A stretch of 64,000 bases of DNA from Mucilaginibacter gossypii (GTDB taxonomy: Bacteria; Bacteroidota; Bacteroidia; Sphingobacteriales; Sphingobacteriaceae). The stretch spans positions 229,940 to 293,939 of the forward strand of contig NZ_FNCG01000002.1 in NCBI RefSeq assembly GCF_900100945.1, read 5' to 3'. A program made the translations under genes and the position numbers. Below, piece after piece: positions 26,479 to 35,120 of the stretch; position 1 is the stretch's first letter; every line of letters begins with the position of its first letter. Under the pieces are notes generated by a model. That model searched no databases. It was not told the origin of the DNA and was given only the letters and a program-made list of their open reading frames with translations.

Positions 26479-28065
26479 ATGAAATTGAAGATCACTTTGC
26501 TATCGGCTTTAACCAGCGCCGTGTCGATTGTATTTGCCCAAAATAATCAGGGCGAAAAGCAAAAGATAGCCCATGAAATGCAAATATCCATGGTTGATGA
26601 ACTGCTTAAGCCCTGGTACCCGGCCGCTATTGATACTGCCGATGGTGGCTTTTTAAGTGCTTTCACCTATGATTTCAAGCCAACAGGTTACCAGGATAAA
26701 ATAATAGTGACCCAGGCACGCCACGTTTGGAGCAACAGCAAAGCCGCTGAACTTTTCCCCGCAAAAAAATATTATGTAGAGGGGGCCCGCCATGGCTATG
26801 AGTTTTTGCGGGATAAATTGTGGGATAAGCAATACGGGGGCTTTTACATTTTTACGGATAGACAAGGCAACCCCAAACAGGGTGGCTTTGCTCCTAAAGA
26901 AGCTTATGGTAATTCTTTTGCAATTTACGCGCTTGCAGCATATTACCAGGCCTCGGGCGATACCAGCGCATTAAATTTGGCTAAGCAATGTTTTTGGTGG
27001 TTGGAAAAACACGCTCACGATCCGGTTTATAAGGGGTACTATCAGCATATGCAGCGTGATGGAACACCAATTGTAAGGGATGCAACCATAAAATCTACTG
27101 CCGAAACGGGTTATAAAGATCAAAACTCATCCATCCATCTGCTGGAGGCGTTTACCGAATTATACAGCGTGTGGCCGAATGAATTGCTTAAAACCCGCCT
27201 GAAAGAAATGTTAATGCTGGTGCGTGATAAGATCACTAATGATAAGGGAAATCTTATCCTGTTTTTTCAACCCGATTGGACACCGGTATCTTACCACGAT
27301 TCTACCCTTGCCGTTTATAAGCAGCATCATAGCCTTGACCATATTTCGTACGGACATAATGTAGAAACGGCTTATCTGATGCTCGAAGCTTCACATGCTT
27401 TAGGTATTGAAGGGGATGTCAAAACCTTGCAGGTGGGCAAAAAAATGGTTGATGATGCGTTGGATAATGGCTGGGATAATAAAGTGGGCGGTTTTTACGA
27501 TGAGGGCTATTACTTTAAAGATAAGCCCGGACTTACCATTACTGAGGATACCAAGAACTGGTGGGCGCAGGCCGAAGGGCTCAACACGCTGCTCATTATG
27601 GCTGCCAGGTATCCGCAGGATAAGCACCAGTACTTTGAAAAGTTTAAAACCCTGTGGCAATACACGCAAACCTATCTCATTGACCATGAACACGGCGACT
27701 GGTACCAGGGCGGCATAGATAAACAACCACAGTATAAAACAGCTCTCAAAGGCCAGGTTTGGAAGGGAACTTACCATACTTTCCGCGCGCTGATGAACTG
27801 TATGATGCAACTTGACCCGGATAAAATACCACCCACCGCGCCAAAGCAGGTAATACTGGTTAAAGCTACCGGTACTTTAAAATGGCAGGCATCTAAGGAT
27901 AATAAGCGGGTGCTGGGCTATAATATTTACAATAAAGGCAAACGGATAGGTTTTACGCCGTTAAATTATTTTGTGGTGGACAGGAGTTTGGGGGGTAAAG
28001 GCAAGTTAACAGTGAGAGCGGTTGATTTGGCGGGTAATCAGTCTGCTTTAAATAAAGCTTTTTAA
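26479..28065 (+). CDS. Secreted AGE-family 2-epimerase (cellobiose 2-epimerase-like) with C-terminal FN3-like domain
   Basis: A 528-residue protein with a signal peptide (about 1-20, VFAQ), an N-acylglucosamine 2-epimerase (alpha/alpha)6 barrel (about 30-445) and a C-terminal beta-sandwich (about 455-528; KWQASKDNKRVLGYNIY, LTVRAVDLAGNQS) of fibronectin type III type. Catalytic histidines expected in cellobiose 2-epimerases are visible: H293 in SYGHNVETAYL and H433 in WKGTYHTFRA. Most characterised family members are cytoplasmic and single-domain, so export and the added domain are unusual. Co-transcription with GH9 suggests it isomerises the reducing-end glucose of oligosaccharides released outside the cytoplasm; a mannan or lyase-like role cannot be excluded. 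Confidence 0.9.
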   Translation: MKLKITLLSALTSAVSIVFAQNNQGEKQKIAHEMQISMVDELLKPWYPAAIDTADGGFLSAFTYDFKPTGYQDKIIVTQARHVWSNSKAAELFPAKKYYVEGARHGYEFLRDKLWDKQYGGFYIFTDRQGNPKQGGFAPKEAYGNSFAIYALAAYYQASGDTSALNLAKQCFWWLEKHAHDPVYKGYYQHMQRDGTPIVRDATIKSTAETGYKDQNSSIHLLEAFTELYSVWPNELLKTRLKEMLMLVRDKITNDKGNLILFFQPDWTPVSYHDSTLAVYKQHHSLDHISYGHNVETAYLMLEASHALGIEGDVKTLQVGKKMVDDALDNGWDNKVGGFYDEGYYFKDKPGLTITEDTKNWWAQAEGLNTLLIMAARYPQDKHQYFEKFKTLWQYTQTYLIDHEHGDWYQGGIDKQPQYKTALKGQVWKGTYHTFRALMNCMMQLDPDKIPPTAPKQVILVKATGTLKWQASKDNKRVLGYNIYNKGKRIGFTPLNYFVVDRSLGGKGKLTVRAVDLAGNQSALNKAF

Positions 28066-28270
28066 TTTAATAATTAACAGATTATGATAATGTTATTGTG
28101 AGTTGGTTAATGTTCAAATTTCTTGATCAGGTTTTTATTAGGGTGCACTTTTGCTTTTTGCTTTCAGCCTTCAGCTTTTGAAAGTGACTACGGTCATTTT
28201 TTTAACGCACCATGATCATGTTACAGGTAAACTGTATCAGCCATCTTTGTATCATTAAAAGATAACAATC

Positions 28271-28636
28271 ATGGCAACTTTAAAAATAAATGCTCCTGAA
28301 TGGACAGCTGCAAATACCAGTACCGTTAACACCGCTAATACTAAAGCCGGCAACAATACATGGAATAAGTTAATGGCCTTTGCCGATAGCCAGGCATCTA
28401 ATAAAACAGTTTGGTTCATGTTTTCACTTGTTTCACAAGGTGTGCTCTTTTTACCTGTACCTGCTTTCCTGCTGTATTATTACAATGCTCCGATAATAGT
28501 ACTGGTAGTAACTCTTGTGTTATTCTTTGCCAACATAATAGCCGGAATGGGCGGCTCCGGTATCCGTACACTGCTTGGTTTTTTCGCGTTCAGCGTTCTG
28601 GTCCATATTACCATGTTGCTTGTATTTATGCTGTAA
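28271..28636 (+). CDS. Small hypothetical membrane protein
   Basis: A 121-residue protein with a polar N terminus (about 1-45, rich in Asn/Thr) and two to three membrane helices (about 47-70, 72-92 and 98-121). I recognise no family. It stands alone, with a promoter region of about 200 bp upstream that includes a CTTTTTGCTTTCAGCCTTCAG low-complexity stretch of the dispersed-repeat kind, and two hairpins downstream. Confidence 0.8.
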   Translation: MATLKINAPEWTAANTSTVNTANTKAGNNTWNKLMAFADSQASNKTVWFMFSLVSQGVLFLPVPAFLLYYYNAPIIVLVVTLVLFFANIIAGMGGSGIRTLLGFFAFSVLVHITMLLVFML

Positions 28637-28675
28637 TATAGCTTATTGACCCCCTGATTTAATATGTGCTGAAAA

Positions 28676-28706
28676 GTCGCCGGTTTGCCGGCGGCTTTGT
28701 TGTTTT
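28676..28706 (+). terminator. Hairpin terminator of the small membrane protein gene
   Basis: A perfect 6-bp GC stem CGCCGG/CCGGCG with a TTTG loop, followed by GCTTTGTTGTTTT, 42 bp after the stop codon. Confidence 0.7.
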
Positions 28707-28735
28707 AAAAAGGAGTGGATAGGGGATGAGTCAAC

Positions 28736-28770
28736 AAAAAGGGGATTGTGCACAGCACAATCCCCTTTTT
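28736..28770. terminator. Bidirectional terminator between converging genes
   Basis: A perfect 16-bp stem AAAAAGGGGATTGTGC/GCACAATCCCCTTTTT with a 3-nt loop. The A-run and T-run on the two sides make it work in both directions: for the plus-strand membrane protein gene and the minus-strand OsmC gene whose stop is 18 bp away. Confidence 0.93.
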
Positions 28771-28788
28771 GTATTTTGTAAAATGTAA

Positions 28789-29208
28789 TTAAGCGTAAGT
28801 AACACTTAAAGTAATTGGTACGCTCAGTGCTTTTGAAATAATGCAGTTAGCTTTGGCGCCTTCGGCAATTTCTTTGAATTGTTCTTCAGAAACACCATCA
28901 ATTGCCGATCCTTTTATTTCTAAATGGATGCCTGTAACTTCTAAAGCCTGCATATCAAGGTCAAGAATTGCATCGGTAGTTAAATCATTAGGAGTAAAGC
29001 CTGCCTGGGTTAAAGCAGCGCCAACGGCCATAGTAAAGCAGCCTGCATGAGCAGCAGCTAATAACTCTTCGGGGTTAGTACCGATGCCATCGGCAAAGCG
29101 GGTTTTAAATGAATACTGGGTTTTGTTTAATACAGTGCTCTGGGTAGTGATCTCTCCCTGGCCTGCCTGTAATGTACCGTTCCAATGGGCGTTTGCTGTA
29201 CGTTTCAT
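28789..29208 (-). CDS. osmC: OsmC/Ohr-family peroxiredoxin (OsmC subgroup)
   Basis: A 139-residue cytoplasmic thiol peroxidase that reduces organic hydroperoxides. The two redox cysteines are in the standard contexts: HAGCFTMA (about residue 57) and ANCIISKAL (about 121). The N-terminal ANAHWNGTLQAGQGEI and the TNPEELLAAAHAGC segment place it in the OsmC rather than the Ohr branch. It is monocistronic, with a shared bidirectional terminator. The upstream 150 bp hold a CCATAG-type repeat cluster rather than an obvious operator. Confidence 0.94.
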   Translation of the reverse strand: MKRTANAHWNGTLQAGQGEITTQSTVLNKTQYSFKTRFADGIGTNPEELLAAAHAGCFTMAVGAALTQAGFTPNDLTTDAILDLDMQALEVTGIHLEIKGSAIDGVSEEQFKEIAEGAKANCIISKALSVPITLSVTYA

Positions 29209-29237
29209 AGCGTGTGGTTTTTGTTTTTTGGTTATTT

Positions 29238-29360
29238 AGTCCATAGACCATAGTCTATAGTTTTATTATTATTTAATCCATAGGCATGGTCAATGGTCCA
29301 TAATTTATAGTCTTAATAAGTGCAGCTTCTATGGACTATCGACCATAGACTATTGACCAA
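29238..29360. repeat. CCATAG/CTATGG-type dispersed repeat cluster
   Basis: Degenerate copies of CCATAG, CCATAGTC and their complements (TCCATAGACCATAGTCTATAG at the left, TATGGACTATCGACCATAG at the right) fill the gap between the osmC start and the stop codon of the old yellow enzyme gene. The same family recurs at 41360-41530. The copies run in both orientations, so the region can fold into hairpins. Confidence 0.8.
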
Positions 29361-30431
29361 TTAATGCCATTTAGCGCGTTCATACTGAACAGGCCATTTT
29401 ATTTCCTCGCCAAGCTCATGTGCCGCGCGCAGGGCAAAATGTGGATCACGAAGCATTTCCCTTGCAAAAAACACAAGATCGGCGCGTTCGTTTTCTATAA
29501 TTTCATTAGCCTGGTCCGATTTGGTGATCAAACCTACCGTACCTGTAAGTATACCGCTTTCTTTTTTAACTTTTTCGGCAAATTCAACTTGATAACCCGG
29601 TGTTAACGGGATTTTAACATTTGGTATGTTGCCGCCTGTTGAGCAGTCAATCAGATCAACACCTTTTCCTTTTAAAATATTGGCTAATGCAACAGAATCA
29701 CCTGCCGTCCAGCCGCCTTCTACCCATTCGGTTGCCGAAATCCGTACAAACAGCAGGTTCTCTTCAGGCCAAACTTCCTTAACACTTTCAATTATTTCGA
29801 GGAGTAAACGAATGCGGTTTTCAAAACTTCCGCCATATTCATCTGTACGTTGGTTACTGAACGGTGAAAGAAATTGATTGATCAGGTATCCGTGTGCACC
29901 ATGCAATTCTATCACTTGAAAACCGGCGTCAATGGCCCGTTTAGCAGCGGCTTTGAAATCGGCTTTTACTTTTTCAATGCCCGCTTTATCTAAAGCTATG
30001 GGTGGTTCTTCATTTTCAAAAAAAGAAATGGTACTTGCCGAAACACTTTGCCAGCCGTTTGGCTGATCGGCAGGGGCCTGTTTACCGCCGTTCCATGGTT
30101 CCTGGTGACTTGCCTTACGCCCTGCATGGGCCAGCTGTGTGCCCGGAACAGCGCCCTGAGCCTTTATAAAATCAGTGATCTGTTTTAGTTTTTCAACATG
30201 TTCGTCTTTATATAAACCCAGATCGGCGAAGGTAATGCGGCCTTCGGGTGATACCGCGGCGGCTTCGGTGATAATTAACCCGGCACCGCCTGTAGCAAAG
30301 CTACCAAGGTGTACCAGGTGCCAGTCGTTGGCAAAACCATCCTGGCTTGAATACTCGCACATAGGCGATACTACGATGCGGTTTTTTAGTTCGATGTTTT
30401 TTATTTTAAGGGGAGAGAATAGTGTAGACAT
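29361..30431 (-). CDS. Old yellow enzyme, YqjM/NamA-type NADPH dehydrogenase
   Basis: A 356-residue FMN-dependent ene-reductase with a TIM barrel. YqjM-class features are present: the FMN-tuning Cys25 in SPMCEYSS, a Trp-His pair just after (DWHLVHLG), the substrate-binding QLAHAGRKA, and HGAHGYLINQFLSPFSNQRTD with the FMN-phosphate region near the C terminus (GLITKSDQA, LVFFAREMLRDP). It reduces activated C=C bonds of enones or nitro compounds with NADPH. The start at 30431 (MSTLFSP) matches the family; an in-frame ATG at 30464 would add 11 unlikely residues. Divergent from the acetyltransferase gene. Confidence 0.95.
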   Translation of the reverse strand: MSTLFSPLKIKNIELKNRIVVSPMCEYSSQDGFANDWHLVHLGSFATGGAGLIITEAAAVSPEGRITFADLGLYKDEHVEKLKQITDFIKAQGAVPGTQLAHAGRKASHQEPWNGGKQAPADQPNGWQSVSASTISFFENEEPPIALDKAGIEKVKADFKAAAKRAIDAGFQVIELHGAHGYLINQFLSPFSNQRTDEYGGSFENRIRLLLEIIESVKEVWPEENLLFVRISATEWVEGGWTAGDSVALANILKGKGVDLIDCSTGGNIPNVKIPLTPGYQVEFAEKVKKESGILTGTVGLITKSDQANEIIENERADLVFFAREMLRDPHFALRAAHELGEEIKWPVQYERAKWH

Positions 30432-30635
30432 GTTTTTTGTTTTTGCAAATATGCGTACTAACAAGCAGTGTGTATGTACTGTTTTTGTAAAATGATATTG
30501 CAGTGAGAGGAAAGAGGCGTTTTGTGCCAGGCGTAATTGTCCGAATCAGAATTACAGAATTATTCAATTTTCAGAATAAGGTCATTCTTTAATAGCGCAG
30601 GTTGTGCTATTTACTAAAACGTTACATTTACCGCC

Positions 30636-31172
30636 ATGTTTACCATTACTGCACGCCTGGCAACTTTTAATGATATCCCCGAATTGCAGCGGCTGATCGC
30701 TCTTTCTGTTCGTGGATTAAGCACTAATTATTATAATCAGCAGCAAATTGAAAGTGCTATTAAGTACATTTTTGGAGTGGATACTCAATTGGTTACCGAT
30801 GGTACTTATTATGTAGCCGGAATAGACGGCGTTACCGTAGGCTGTGGCGGCTGGAGCAAACGCAATACTCTTTACGGTGGCGATCAGCATAAAGAAATTG
30901 AAGACCCATTGCTTGATCCCAATCATGATGCTGCCAGGATCAGGGCTTTCTTTGTTCATCCGGATTATGCCCGGAGGGGTATAGGTAGTTATATCATAAA
31001 GGTTTGCGAAACTGCTGCACAAAACAACGGCTTTAAAAGCCTGCAATTAGGGGCCACATTACCCGGTGTGCCGCTTTACGAAGCTATGGGGTACAAAGCC
31101 ATAGAAAATATTGATCAGCCGATGCCCGATGGGGTAATATTGCCTTTGGTTAAGATGTTTAAGGTTTTATAG
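30636..31172 (+). CDS. GNAT-family N-acetyltransferase
   Basis: A 178-residue single-domain acetyltransferase. The acetyl-CoA pyrophosphate-binding loop is ARRGIGSYI (about 111-119), preceded by the beta-4 strand RIRAFFVHPDY and followed by the GFKSLQLGATLPGVPLYEAM segment typical of motif B. The acceptor, an amine of a small molecule or protein, is unknown. It stands between the old yellow enzyme gene (divergent) and a TPR-like gene 61 bp downstream. Confidence 0.93.
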   Translation: MFTITARLATFNDIPELQRLIALSVRGLSTNYYNQQQIESAIKYIFGVDTQLVTDGTYYVAGIDGVTVGCGGWSKRNTLYGGDQHKEIEDPLLDPNHDAARIRAFFVHPDYARRGIGSYIIKVCETAAQNNGFKSLQLGATLPGVPLYEAMGYKAIENIDQPMPDGVILPLVKMFKVL

Positions 31173-31233
31173 GCGTGGGTTTCATATTAAACCCTCCGTT
31201 TCAGCGTTATAGCTTTGAACCAAGCCCGCAATC

Positions 31234-31803
31234 ATGTCCAGGAAAATATTGACGGTAATAATCTTATTAATGGCTGTTACCTTAACACAGGCGCAAACTG
31301 TTGAAGATACCTACAACAAATACCTCGACTTTAACCTGGCACGTTTACAGGGAGAGCAGGATAAGGCAATGGACTTTTCCCGGCAAATTATGCAGGATAC
31401 GGCCAGGCTATCAGTCAAAGTAAAGATCAATTTTTTCAATTCACTGGCCAGGCTTTATGAAGATGATAATCAAAGTGTAAATGCGATACCCTTATACGAG
31501 CGCGTAGTTGCTGCCGAACCTGATTATTATGTGGCCCACCGGGCTTTGGGGTACTTGTATCTCAAAAATATCTCCGATGCTGATAAACCTTTAAATAGCC
31601 CATCTACAGATGCCGAATACGTTAAGGCTGTAAAAAAAGCCCTGCCTCAATTGGAGAAGGCGCAGGCCTGCGATGCTGACGACAATACTTTAGCCCTGAT
31701 TAAAACGCTTTATAAAAACATAGGTGATGATGCCGGGTTGACTGGACTGAATAACCGGTTAAAGATTTTGAAAGGAAAGTGTGAGGATATTTTGGGTGAT
31801 TAA
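31234..31803 (+). CDS. Secreted TPR-like protein
   Basis: A 189-residue exported protein: signal peptide at about 1-20 (TLTQAQ), followed by helix pairs that look like two or three tetratricopeptide repeats (LARLYEDDNQSVNAIPLYERVVAAEPDYY- and LGYLYLKN-type segments). It is probably a periplasmic protein-protein adaptor. No enzymatic motif is seen. Its 3' end faces the esterase genes across a palindromic repeat. Confidence 0.8.
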   Translation: MSRKILTVIILLMAVTLTQAQTVEDTYNKYLDFNLARLQGEQDKAMDFSRQIMQDTARLSVKVKINFFNSLARLYEDDNQSVNAIPLYERVVAAEPDYYVAHRALGYLYLKNISDADKPLNSPSTDAEYVKAVKKALPQLEKAQACDADDNTLALIKTLYKNIGDDAGLTGLNNRLKILKGKCEDILGD

Positions 31804-31839
31804 TACAATATATATCAATAGAGAGGAGCTTGCCGGGAT

Positions 31840-31945
31840 AGTGCCATAGGCGCGACGTGGAAATCTCTTCGCTTGTAAAGGTGTTATGTTTTGAAGTATC
31901 TGTATAGCAAGCGATTGCCACGCTATCGCTTGCTATGACAAGGTT
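31840..31945. repeat. REP-like palindromic element between converging genes
   Basis: It contains a perfect 11-bp inverted repeat TAGCAAGCGAT/ATCGCTTGCTA at 31905-31935 with the loop TGCCACGCT, preceded by CGACGTGGAAATCTCTTCGC. I recall GCGATTGCCACGCTATCGC-type elements as common intergenic repeats in Sphingobacteriaceae. It lies between the TPR-like gene and the esterase gene and may also stop transcription from both sides. Confidence 0.75.
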
Positions 31946-31958
31946 TGGTTAGCGCACC

Positions 31959-32846
31959 CTACTTTTGCCTAAAGCTATCACCAATAAACGCTAATGCATC
32001 GGTGATGCCGGTGCGCCAGTAGGTCCAGTTGTGGGCTCCGTCGCGGATGCGGAATTCATGTGGCACTTTCTTTTCTGTAAGGGCTATATGCAGCAGGATG
32101 TTCCCTTTGCTTAGCGCGTCATCATCACCGCAATCTATCCAGTAGCGCACATTTTTCAGATCATCGGTTGTTTTGCTTTGTACCAATCCCATTATGGAGT
32201 TAGCCTGCCAGGTAGCATTAAGGCGTTCTTTTCCTTTAAGATCGGGGCCAAATACCTTGCTATATACATCCTTCCAGCGCTCGTCGGGTATCGCCATAAA
32301 ATCATCATCGCCACGTACCGCAGCACTCAAAGCCGCTGCTGCCGAGAACATATCGGGATGTTTAAGGCTATATACCAATGTGCCAAATCCTCCCATGGAT
32401 AAGCCCGCCACGCCGCGGTATTGTTTAGTACCTTTTATACGGTATTCTTTTTCGATAGATGGTATAAACTCCTTGAAAAAGAAGTCCTCATAGTTTAGTT
32501 TCTCCTTGTATGCATTGATAAAGAAGCTTGTGCCCCCGTCGGGCATTACAATGATCATCGGTGGAATGGTACCATCGGCAATAGCTTTATCGGCATAGCG
32601 GTTAACTTCACCAAATTGCAGCCAGCCGGTATGGTCATCCCCATAACCATGCAACAGGTATACTACGGGGTAGGTCCGGTTTGATGTTTCATAATCAGCA
32701 GGGAGGTATACTGTGTATTTTACATTATGATTTAAAATATCGCTTTTTATATATTGCTCTTCAATCACCTTGCCGGTAGTTTGCGCAAATACATTTGCCG
32801 AAATCAGCAATAAACAAACCAGCAAAATCCTTTTTATAATACTCAT
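31959..32846 (-). CDS. Secreted alpha/beta-hydrolase esterase (CE1/esterase D-like), copy 2
   Basis: A 295-residue exported serine esterase. Signal peptide about 1-22 (VFAQ). The oxyanion region HGYGDDHTGW, nucleophile elbow GLSMGGFG (Ser about 149), acid in DCGDDD and histidine in DGAHNWTYW are all present, as in S-formylglutathione hydrolase, antigen 85 and CE1 feruloyl/acetylxylan esterases. The extracytoplasmic location favours a carbohydrate-ester substrate. It lies 61 bp downstream of a close paralogue with the same architecture and shares most motif residues with it, so the two arose by tandem duplication. Confidence 0.92.
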   Translation of the reverse strand: MSIIKRILLVCLLLISANVFAQTTGKVIEEQYIKSDILNHNVKYTVYLPADYETSNRTYPVVYLLHGYGDDHTGWLQFGEVNRYADKAIADGTIPPMIIVMPDGGTSFFINAYKEKLNYEDFFFKEFIPSIEKEYRIKGTKQYRGVAGLSMGGFGTLVYSLKHPDMFSAAAALSAAVRGDDDFMAIPDERWKDVYSKVFGPDLKGKERLNATWQANSIMGLVQSKTTDDLKNVRYWIDCGDDDALSKGNILLHIALTEKKVPHEFRIRDGAHNWTYWRTGITDALAFIGDSFRQK

Positions 32847-32907
32847 ATTCTAATTGATTCAATTAATCGTCATTTACACATCCGCATATCTGAAAACAGC
32901 GCATCTG

Positions 32908-33792
32908 CTACTTTTGCCTGAAACTATCACCAATAAATTGCAGTGCGTTGGTGATCCCTGTACGCCAGTAGGTCCAGGTGTGGGCGCCATCGCGCATGCG
33001 AAATTCATGCGGTACATTTTTTTCGGTAAGGGCAATATGCAACAGGCAGTTGCCTTTGCTCAGAAAGTCGTCGTCGCCGCAATCTATCCAGTATCTTACA
33101 GATTTTAACTCATCGGTAGTTTTGGTTTGCACCAGGTTTAAAACCGAATTACTTTGCCAGGCATTGTTAACCCTGTCTTTCCCCTTTAAGCCCCGGCCGT
33201 AAAGCTGTGCAAATATTCTTTCATAAGTATCATCAGGAGTGCTTACGAGCTGATCGTCAGGAAATACAGCGGCACTTAAGGCCGCACCGGCTGCAAACAG
33301 ATCGGGATGTTTAAGTGTATAGATCAGTGTTCCGTAACCGCCCATCGAAAGCCCTGCAATGCCCCGGTATTTTTTTTCGGCCTTGATGCGCAACGCTTTT
33401 TCAATATGAGGCATAAACTCTTTGATGAAAAAGTCTTCATATTTTTCCTTACTGTCATAAGAGTTGATGTACCAGCTCGAATCGGCATTTGGCATTACAA
33501 TGATCATCGGCGGGATAGTGCCATCGCTAATAGCTTTATCGGCATAGCGGTTAACTTCGCCAAATTGCAGCCAGCCGGTATGGTCGTCGGTATAGCCGTG
33601 CAGGAGGTAAACTACAGGGTAGGTGCGGTTGGCCGTTTCATAATCCGGAGGTAGATAAACTGCGTAGTTTACATTGCGCTTTAAAATTTTGCTTTTGAGG
33701 TTTTGCTCTTCAAGCACCTTGCCCTGCTGTGCAAATAAATTGAAGCCGCTTACCAGTAGCAGGAATAAAAAAACGGGTTTAAGTATTTTCAT
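32908..33792 (-). CDS. Secreted alpha/beta-hydrolase esterase (CE1/esterase D-like), copy 1
   Basis: A 294-residue exported serine esterase, paralogue of the downstream copy. Signal peptide about 1-21 (LFAQ). The triad is intact: Ser in GLSMGGYG, Asp in DCGDDD, His in DGAHTWTYW. Differences from the other copy cluster in the lid region between about residues 165 and 230 (for example AVFPDDQLVSTPDD here against AVRGDDDFMAIPDE there), which may mean different substrates. It begins 18 bp after the phosphodiesterase gene, so the three genes likely form an operon. Confidence 0.92.
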   Translation of the reverse strand: MKILKPVFLFLLLVSGFNLFAQQGKVLEEQNLKSKILKRNVNYAVYLPPDYETANRTYPVVYLLHGYTDDHTGWLQFGEVNRYADKAISDGTIPPMIIVMPNADSSWYINSYDSKEKYEDFFIKEFMPHIEKALRIKAEKKYRGIAGLSMGGYGTLIYTLKHPDLFAAGAALSAAVFPDDQLVSTPDDTYERIFAQLYGRGLKGKDRVNNAWQSNSVLNLVQTKTTDELKSVRYWIDCGDDDFLSKGNCLLHIALTEKNVPHEFRMRDGAHTWTYWRTGITNALQFIGDSFRQK

Positions 33793-33810
33793 AGTGTGGA
33801 TGTTTCAGGT

Positions 33811-34773
33811 TTAAAAATCAAGGGCCTTTCCCTGCTGAGGATATACCAGGTTTAGGTTCAGTTTATTGGCAGCTTTTAACTGAGTTTTGATTTTGCTGAT
33901 ACTTGTCATTGGCGGCTTTAAATGAGTTATTACAATGTTTAAGCCTTTTATAGCATCTGTGCCGGTAAACGAAGCCAGTTTATCCATCTCGGCCATTAAC
34001 CATTTTGGCGTAAGGTGACCAAACAATGTTTTATCCGGCTGCTCATTAGGGAAAGATACCTCTATTAAAATAGCCTTTAATTTTTTGCTTTTTATCAGCG
34101 GAGCAGCGGCCTGCCACAGGTTTTGCATGTTGTTGCTTTTTTCTATCTCGTCGGGGCCTGTATCACCTAAATAAAGCAAATAATTGTTATTGCTATTAAC
34201 CAAAAAAGCAGTACTGGTTAAATTGGAATGACTGAGCGGGAAAGCCCGGACCTTAAGCTCGGTATTTTCGATAGCTGTTTCGGTACCGGGTTCCAGTACT
34301 TTATAGTGATATTTTTTCAGTGCCGGTGTTTCACCCTGGTCGGCAAAATTGGCCCAGCTTTTCCATGTAAAATAGTGCGTCTTTATCGTTTCAATACAAT
34401 CATTAAGTGCATAGATGTTTTTGGTGCTGTCCTCGGGCGAATTAATAATGAGCCCGGCAATATGGTCAAGATGTGGATGGGATATAAAATAGCCTTTAAT
34501 ATACTGCCTGAGCACAGCATTGCCGGGTACATTAAAGCTTTTACACGTTACAGCTTTTTCAATGCCATAATGGATTGTGCCTGCATCAAGGCAGATGTAA
34601 TTATTACTGCCTTTGGGTGCAAGCATATAAGCCGATAAGTTACTTTCATCAATACCCCCTAGCACACCTAAAGGTACCAGCCTGAAAGTTGAGGTCTTTG
34701 GAGTTTGAGCAACCAAAATTACAGGAAAAAGGAAAATATATAAAAATGGCAGTAATTTATACTTGAGGTTCAT
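33811..34773 (-). CDS. Exported class II 3',5'-cyclic-nucleotide phosphodiesterase
   Basis: A 320-residue enzyme with a signal peptide (about 1-22, VAQ) and a metallo-beta-lactamase fold. The class II phosphodiesterase signature is complete: SHPHLDHIAGLIINS, with H99, H101, D103 and H104 as metal ligands, then SHSNLTSTAFLV and YLGDTGPDE, and the late H in ITHLKPP. Characterised relatives are yeast PDE1 and Vibrio fischeri CpdP, a periplasmic cAMP phosphodiesterase. The likely role is to degrade extracellular or periplasmic cAMP or cGMP as nutrient or to remove a signal. First gene of the operon with the two esterases. Confidence 0.9.
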   Translation of the reverse strand: MNLKYKLLPFLYIFLFPVILVAQTPKTSTFRLVPLGVLGGIDESNLSAYMLAPKGSNNYICLDAGTIHYGIEKAVTCKSFNVPGNAVLRQYIKGYFISHPHLDHIAGLIINSPEDSTKNIYALNDCIETIKTHYFTWKSWANFADQGETPALKKYHYKVLEPGTETAIENTELKVRAFPLSHSNLTSTAFLVNSNNNYLLYLGDTGPDEIEKSNNMQNLWQAAAPLIKSKKLKAILIEVSFPNEQPDKTLFGHLTPKWLMAEMDKLASFTGTDAIKGLNIVITHLKPPMTSISKIKTQLKAANKLNLNLVYPQQGKALDF

Positions 34774-34864
34774 TTCAGGCAGATTTAGCTTTAGTATGCT
34801 ACGCTACTAAATTAAGGATATGCATAAATAATTAAAGTAAAATGCCGCCTGTTTTTATGAACAG

Positions 34865-35032
34865 TCACATTACATAACGCGTTTTAAGGCATCGTTCACA
34901 AAAAAATTTGCGAACAGGAAGCCAAAACAGGGTGATTTTTAATAACAGGCCGCGCTTACGCCTGGTTTTTAAAGGCTCATTACATTTTTTACACCTGTAA
35001 ATAGTGCGTGGCGTATATCTTACAATTTCCAT
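34865..35032 (-). CDS. Small zinc-ribbon-like protein
   Basis: A 55-residue basic protein with two CxxC knuckles: CKKC near residue 14 and CERC near residue 45, spaced as in a zinc ribbon. Short proteins of this type occur across Sphingobacteriales with unknown role; some resemble rubredoxin-like or RNA-associated ribbons. The start at 35032 is chosen because the upstream nine residues of a longer frame (from 35059) lack any ribbon character. Single gene between the phosphodiesterase and AI-2E transporter genes. Confidence 0.6.
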   Translation of the reverse strand: MEIVRYTPRTIYRCKKCNEPLKTRRKRGLLLKITLFWLPVRKFFCERCLKTRYVM

Positions 35033-35120
35033 TGTTAGGGGGAGCAACAGTTTCTGCAAAATTAAAGTTCAGTGTATTTAAACGAAAGGTTACAGGTTTG
35101 GGTTTGCCTTTTTTGAGAAT

